A program made the position numbers and the translations under genes. DNA of 8,380 nt from Rubrobacter sp. (GTDB lineage: Bacteria > Actinomycetota > Rubrobacteria > Rubrobacterales > Rubrobacteraceae): positions 1 to 8,380 of the forward strand of contig JAFAPF010000448.1 in NCBI GenBank assembly GCA_019247245.1, written 5' to 3'. The notes below the pieces were generated by a model. That model had not been told where the DNA came from. It made no database searches and saw nothing but the letters and a program-made list of their open reading frames with translations. This document shows, in pieces, positions 5,856 through 8,380 of this stretch; the stretch's first letter is position 1; each line of letters opens with the position of its first letter.

Positions 5856-6521
5856 TCAACGTTGCTCCCGCCATAGCTTCCGAGGGCTAAAGGGCCTGCG
5901 CCACCAGGCGCGAACATAGTTCTTCCGACTAGCGCCACCTTTTTTTCGGTCAGCAACGAAGTCCTTCCTCCTGGTAGTGCGTCTCTTCGGGCTACCCGCG
6001 AAGTTCTTCCGGCTGGCGCCCACTCTCTTGTGGCCAACCACAAAGTCCTCCCGTCCGGCAATCCTGCGGCGGAAGATCCTGCCGTTGGGGAAGCGGCCAA
6101 CCAGGTCTGCTCGCCGGAAACCCGAAGCCTTCCGCCCCTCCTCACCCTCAAACGTGGAGTACAGACTCAGGCGTATACCTTGACCAGGTGGCAGATCCAA
6201 TGCTCGCTGCAGCTCCTCACCCGAAAACAGATCCATCAGGTGCCCGGCTACTTCTCGCGCCCCATCCCGGACGAACACCACATAGACACCACTCAGACTG
6301 GTCCGTAGGCGTCCATCATTTAACAAGTAGCACTCGAACGAGAACATGGCGTGTTCATCCGTTCCGTCCTCCCGTAACACCAGCTCCCAGTCCCATACCA
6401 CACACCGCACTCTGGCGCGTTTCTGAAGGCGAAGCGTGACGAATACGACCGTCAGCAAGAGAAGCACCCCGAGCACAATCGCCAACGCAAAATAGATGTC
6501 CATCGTGGGCCCAAGGCTCAT
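5856..6521 (-). CDS. Membrane-anchored protein of unknown function with a basic C-terminal tandem-repeat tail
   Basis: 221 residues from ATG 6521; ATG 6503 (residue 7) is an equally possible start and neither has a strong ribosome site. Residues 8-30 are a hydrophobic anchor followed by basic residues (RLQKRARVR), predicting a short outside N-terminus and a cytoplasmic body. Residues 40-150 look like a small beta-rich domain: VVWDWELVLRE, FECYLLNDG, GVYVVFVRDGAREVAGHL, RLSLYSTFEGEEGR. I do not recognise the family. From about residue 156 the protein becomes Arg/Lys-rich and repeats every 14 residues, for example EDFVVGHKRVGASRKN and KDFVADRKKGGASRKN 28 residues apart. The repeats seem to have grown out of the end of the normal domain (ADLVGRFPNGRI). 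The C-terminus after residue 205 is probably not ancestral. It lies ahead of the DedA-PAP2 gene on the same strand. Confidence 0.7.
   Translation of the reverse strand: MSLGPTMDIYFALAIVLGVLLLLTVVFVTLRLQKRARVRCVVWDWELVLREDGTDEHAMFSFECYLLNDGRLRTSLSGVYVVFVRDGAREVAGHLMDLFSGEELQRALDLPPGQGIRLSLYSTFEGEEGRKASGFRRADLVGRFPNGRIFRRRIAGREDFVVGHKRVGASRKNFAGSPKRRTTRRKDFVADRKKGGASRKNYVRAWWRRPFSPRKLWREQR
5919..6044 (-). repeat. 42-bp tandem repeat, three clear copies, with degenerate copies on both sides
   Basis: Units 5919-5960, 5961-6002 and 6003-6044 each begin GTTCTTCC or GTCCTTCC on the plus strand and end AA. The first and third copies are most alike, suggesting an 84-bp higher-order unit. Partial matches continue to about 5877 on one side and into 6045-6105 on the other. 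Because 42 is a multiple of three, two minus-strand frames stay open right through: one gives the basic 14-residue repeat, the other a Gly-Arg-Thr repeat with GRT every 14 residues. No spacers are present, so it is not a CRISPR array. Confidence 0.85.
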
Positions 6522-6800
6522 CGCTCTAACAACCCTTTGGCTCGTCCGATCGCGAGCTTCTCAAGCAGCAGCTCGTTCTTCCTCCTGGGCATACCGGCCT
6601 CCTACCCAGTCATGCTCGTATATCTACGCATGTTTTGCCTTTCCAAAGGCGCATCTTACATACTCAGTGAAGAGACCGCGAGGTGTGGTGACCTTACTCT
6701 GACAACGCGCCGGATATTGCGGTACGGCACACCGTTTTCATGGTTATCGACGAGGGTACATCGAGGAAGAAGGCCAGAAACAGCGGAAGGAGCCGAGAAG
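6522..6800. other. Divergent intergenic region
   Basis: This 279-nt gap between the divergent repeat-bearing gene and the helical protein must carry promoters for both, but I find no consensus pair that I would defend. GCCTTT-CC-AAAGGC at 6629-6642 is a short palindrome. Plus-strand frames are open in places but show no family features. Confidence 0.4.
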
Positions 6801-6815
6801 ATGAGTCCTGGCTAG
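6787..6815 (+). other. Original start region, ribosome site and ATG followed at once by an amber codon
   Basis: AAGGAG at 6787-6792 lies 8 nt before ATG 6801, an ideal arrangement. That ATG is in frame with the helical protein downstream, but the fifth codon (6813-6815) is TAG. After the TAG the frame continues FTTGTRDEHYNLIAVLYHAL, which resembles the usual N-terminus of this family. Confidence 0.75.
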
Positions 6816-6857
6816 TTTACCACCGGTACCCGCGATGAGCACTACAATCTCATCGCC

Positions 6858-7427
6858 GTGCTCTACCACGCTTTGAAAGGCGCCGATACGATCGAGTCGT
6901 ACATTCTGGACGCTGCAGCGACTGGAGACGAGCAATTAATCCCTTTCTTTAGGGAGGCGCAGGACACTTACCGGCACCTAGCCGAGCAGGCCAAGGAGCT
7001 GCTGGGAATCCTTGCGCCACCCGAGGGAGGTATATCTCCAAGTGGTATCTCCGAAGGGAGACAGCCAGCAGAGGAGAGTGGGATTACGCCGGGTACCATC
7101 TCAGGTGGGACACCACCGAACGATCACCGGGCGGAAGAGGTCAGCGCCCCAACGAGGGAAGATCCTCCACCACTGAGGGCAGTTCCACCCGACCTCCCGA
7201 GAACGGAAACTCCTCCGCCCGGGGAAGATGCACCAGCGAGCCCGAGCGAGGAGCCCCCGAGCGAAGAGCATCTGCCGAGACAGGGTCCCCAGTCGTACAA
7301 GACATGCCGGACTAAACCTCAAGTATCGCTTCACAGATGTAGCGACGCGCCAAAAGTAAGCCTTTGGCAAGCCTACAGATCGAGCTTGGTACATCTTGCA
7401 CTAGATAAAGGGAGGTGCGAACATTAG
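6858..7427 (+). CDS. Helical 'DEHYNL' protein with Pro/Glu-rich tail; N-terminus damaged
   Basis: The first standard start after the amber codon is GTG 6858, giving 189 residues, but the conserved part begins at least eight codons earlier (DEHYNLIA). The N-terminal 55 residues form two amphipathic helices (LYHALKGADTIESYILDA; QLIPFFREAQDTYRHLAEQAKELLG) in the style of small ferritin-like or hemerythrin-like helical hairpins. No full metal site is visible, so the fold is a guess. The rest is a long low-complexity region rich in Pro, Glu, Ser and Gly, probably disordered. The last 45 or so residues change character, with Cys, Trp and basic residues, and may be out-of-frame reading. In the next frame the text GSPVVQDMPD followed by TAA at 7312-7314 looks like a more natural ending. 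Without a working start this may be a pseudogene; reinitiation at 6858 would give a shortened protein. Confidence 0.6.
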   Translation: MLYHALKGADTIESYILDAAATGDEQLIPFFREAQDTYRHLAEQAKELLGILAPPEGGISPSGISEGRQPAEESGITPGTISGGTPPNDHRAEEVSAPTREDPPPLRAVPPDLPRTETPPPGEDAPASPSEEPPSEEHLPRQGPQSYKTCRTKPQVSLHRCSDAPKVSLWQAYRSSLVHLALDKGRCEH

Positions 7428-7433
7428 CGTACA

Positions 7434-7517
7434 GGGGTGGGTCGAGCAAGCTTTTCTACAGGCTCCTGAGGGGGAAGAATCAGTCTCCACGCTAAGAAAC
7501 GCTAGTCAACCCACCCC
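7434..7517. repeat. Inverted repeat with 9-bp perfect arms closing an 84-nt element
   Basis: GGGGTGGGT (7434-7442) is complementary to ACCCACCCC (7509-7517). The 66-nt interior has no strong secondary stem that I can see. The length is tRNA-like but there is no T-arm or anticodon arm on either strand. It lies in the gap before the small gene at 7541-7855, and could be part of a leader or a chance match. Confidence 0.35.
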
Positions 7518-7540
7518 GCCCTATCTCTACCCGCCTCCGT

Positions 7541-7855
7541 GTGGCGAGTTCGAGAACCAAGGCTGGGGGTGTAATCTATAAGCATCGGAGGGGAGGAAAG
7601 ACCATAGTAAGCGAAATCAGAGCGATCCACGAGAAAGCGCGTCGGGGCTTGCGGGCAGCGACCGTGGAAGCCTATGGCAGGCCAGGGGCGTACGTGTCCC
7701 GTCACCGCGTCATGCAGCGGACGAACATAACTGATGTGAAAGAGTTTCAGGCAATAGCAGAGTACCTAGATCGGGAGGGATGGATAACCGAAGACGGCGA
7801 TGATTATGGATACTTCGTCGTCACGGCCTCGGGTATCGACGAAACCGCAAGGTAG
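7541..7855 (+). CDS. Small hypothetical protein, possible winged-helix-like fold; start uncertain
   Basis: From GTG 7541 the frame gives 104 residues, but the first 21 are basic and poorly protein-like and no ribosome site precedes that GTG. The best site points at ATA 7604, giving 83 residues beginning VSEIRAIHEKARRGL. The body has a helix (RAIHEKARRGLRAATVEAYG), then VSRHRVMQRTNITDVKEFQA, then a helix-turn segment AIAEYLDREGWITEDGDD and a terminal strand-like YGYFVVTASGIDE. A helix-rich start, 'REGWI' and a final beta wing are typical of winged-helix folds, but I cannot name a family. The gene ends with TAG 7853-7855, 16 nt from the stop of the convergent hydrolase. If the ATA does not work, this is another inactive gene. 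Confidence 0.6.
   Translation: MASSRTKAGGVIYKHRRGGKTIVSEIRAIHEKARRGLRAATVEAYGRPGAYVSRHRVMQRTNITDVKEFQAIAEYLDREGWITEDGDDYGYFVVTASGIDETAR
7587..7606 (+). promoter_or_regulatory. Strong ribosome site positioned on an ATA codon
   Basis: GGAGGGGAGGAAAG at 7587-7600, with GGAGG ending 7 nt before ATA 7604-7606, is in frame with the following gene. A start codon would be expected exactly there. ATG changed to ATA is the simplest explanation; AUA initiation is very rare. Confidence 0.55.
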
Positions 7856-7871
7856 GGAGCCTCGGTACAAG

Positions 7872-8380
7872 TTAGATAGAGCGTGTGAAGGCATCTACCT
7901 GCCGTTCGTAGTCAGGGTTCTCCTGGTCATTGCCATGTCCGTAGCCGGGGTAGAGGATTAGATGGCTATTTGGTATCAAATCGCCCATCTCCCGCTGGAT
8001 GTGGGCCGGGATCACTCTATCCTCCTCGCCACCGATAACGAGCGCCGGGTGCTCTATATTCGGTAGGATCGGACGATTGTCCAGGTCAAGCAGCCCCTCG
8101 AAGATACGCGCCAGCCGCTCGGGGTAGCGCGGGTCGCCGAGCAGGCGTAGCAGCGGTAAGAAGCGCTGGTACTTCTCGACCGTTTGCGGACGGTAGGTGT
8201 ATTCGATGTTGCTCACACGTAGCTCATACCACCATCCCCGCCGGGCAAGCCTCATCCAGTGCTCGATAACCGCCCGAGTGTGGGGGTCGGTGCGGTGAAG
8301 AGTACAGGACAGGATCAGACCCCGCACTAGGTCATGCCGCTTGACCGCTAGCCACTGTCCGATAGGTCCGCCGGCAGAGT
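7872..8380 (-). CDS. Alpha/beta hydrolase, C-terminal part, cut by the right edge
   Basis: The frame is open from the window edge to TAA at 7874-7872, giving 168 visible residues; the N-terminal part lies outside. It begins SAGGPIGQWLAVKRHDLVRG, i.e. the end of a GxSxGG nucleophile elbow with the catalytic Ser as the first visible residue. The later triad members are visible: Asp at about residue 120 in GGEEDRVIP, and His at about residue 148 in YPGYGHGN. A helical cap, rich in Arg and Trp, occupies residues 30-95. The arrangement fits the esterase / enol-lactonase-like group of the superfamily, and the substrate is unknown. A GTG at 8327 is internal and not the true start. It converges with the small gene to its left. 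No lesion is visible in the part present. Confidence 0.9.
   Translation of the reverse strand, partial: SAGGPIGQWLAVKRHDLVRGLILSCTLHRTDPHTRAVIEHWMRLARRGWWYELRVSNIEYTYRPQTVEKYQRFLPLLRLLGDPRYPERLARIFEGLLDLDNRPILPNIEHPALVIGGEEDRVIPAHIQREMGDLIPNSHLILYPGYGHGNDQENPDYERQVDAFTRSI

Noticed and set aside
5877..6060. CRISPR array
   Set aside because: The repeats are directly contiguous with no unique spacers, diverged from each other, and lie within a coding frame with no cas genes nearby.
5684..6151. Minus-strand open frame with Gly-Arg-Thr repeats
   Set aside because: It overlaps the better-supported membrane-anchored protein. Its openness follows from the 42-bp period, and it lacks a plausible start and domain. 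Kept only as part of the repeat finding.
306..7427. Amber recoding (TAG read as an amino acid)
   Set aside because: Several good genes here end with TAG (1690-1692, 4321-4319, 7853-7855), and the broken genes also have frameshifts and a TAA, so ordinary decay explains them better.

Overview
The window looks like a chromosomal stretch from an actinobacterium, probably related to Rubrobacterales. This is an inference from remembered family resemblance (a phosphatidylcholine-synthase-type enzyme, a DUF3303-like protein, a small zinc-ribbon protein, a 'DEHYNL' helical protein with a Pro/Glu-rich tail). No rRNA or tRNA is present to confirm it. Base composition is GC-rich but, by eye, nearer the mid-50s than the high 60s.

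Layout. 1-243: possible C-terminal end of a gene cut by the left edge. 306-793 (+): cyclophilin-type peptidylprolyl isomerase, broken. 919-1692 (+): intact phosphatidylcholine-synthase-like membrane enzyme. 1693-2365: gene-poor DNA with short repeats and hairpins. 2366-2571 (+): zinc-ribbon pseudogene broken by a 14-bp tandem duplication. 3680-2603 (-): DUF3303-like protein followed by a formate/nitrite-type channel, probably one operon. 3865-4290 (+): isoprenylcysteine-methyltransferase-like pseudogene in three pieces. 5680-4319 (-): intact DedA-PAP2 fusion. 6521-5856 (-): membrane-anchored protein whose C-terminus is a 42-bp tandem repeat array. 6801-7427 (+): helical protein with an in-frame amber codon just after its best start. 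7541-7855 (+): small protein whose best ribosome site points at ATA. 8380-7872 (-): alpha/beta hydrolase cut by the right edge.

The genes share a weak membrane and lipid theme: a CDP-alcohol phosphatidyltransferase, a DedA-PAP2 lipid phosphatase/flippase-like fusion, a decayed ICMT-type enzyme, an FNT channel and an anchored protein. The most striking property is gene decay. Three genes are clearly broken and two more have a damaged start, while large ORFs beside them (257, 253 and 453 codons) are clean. That argues against general sequencing error. I did not find a convincing new defence or mobile system. The items most worth a second look are the pseudogene cluster, the repeat array that is open in two frames, and the damaged starts.
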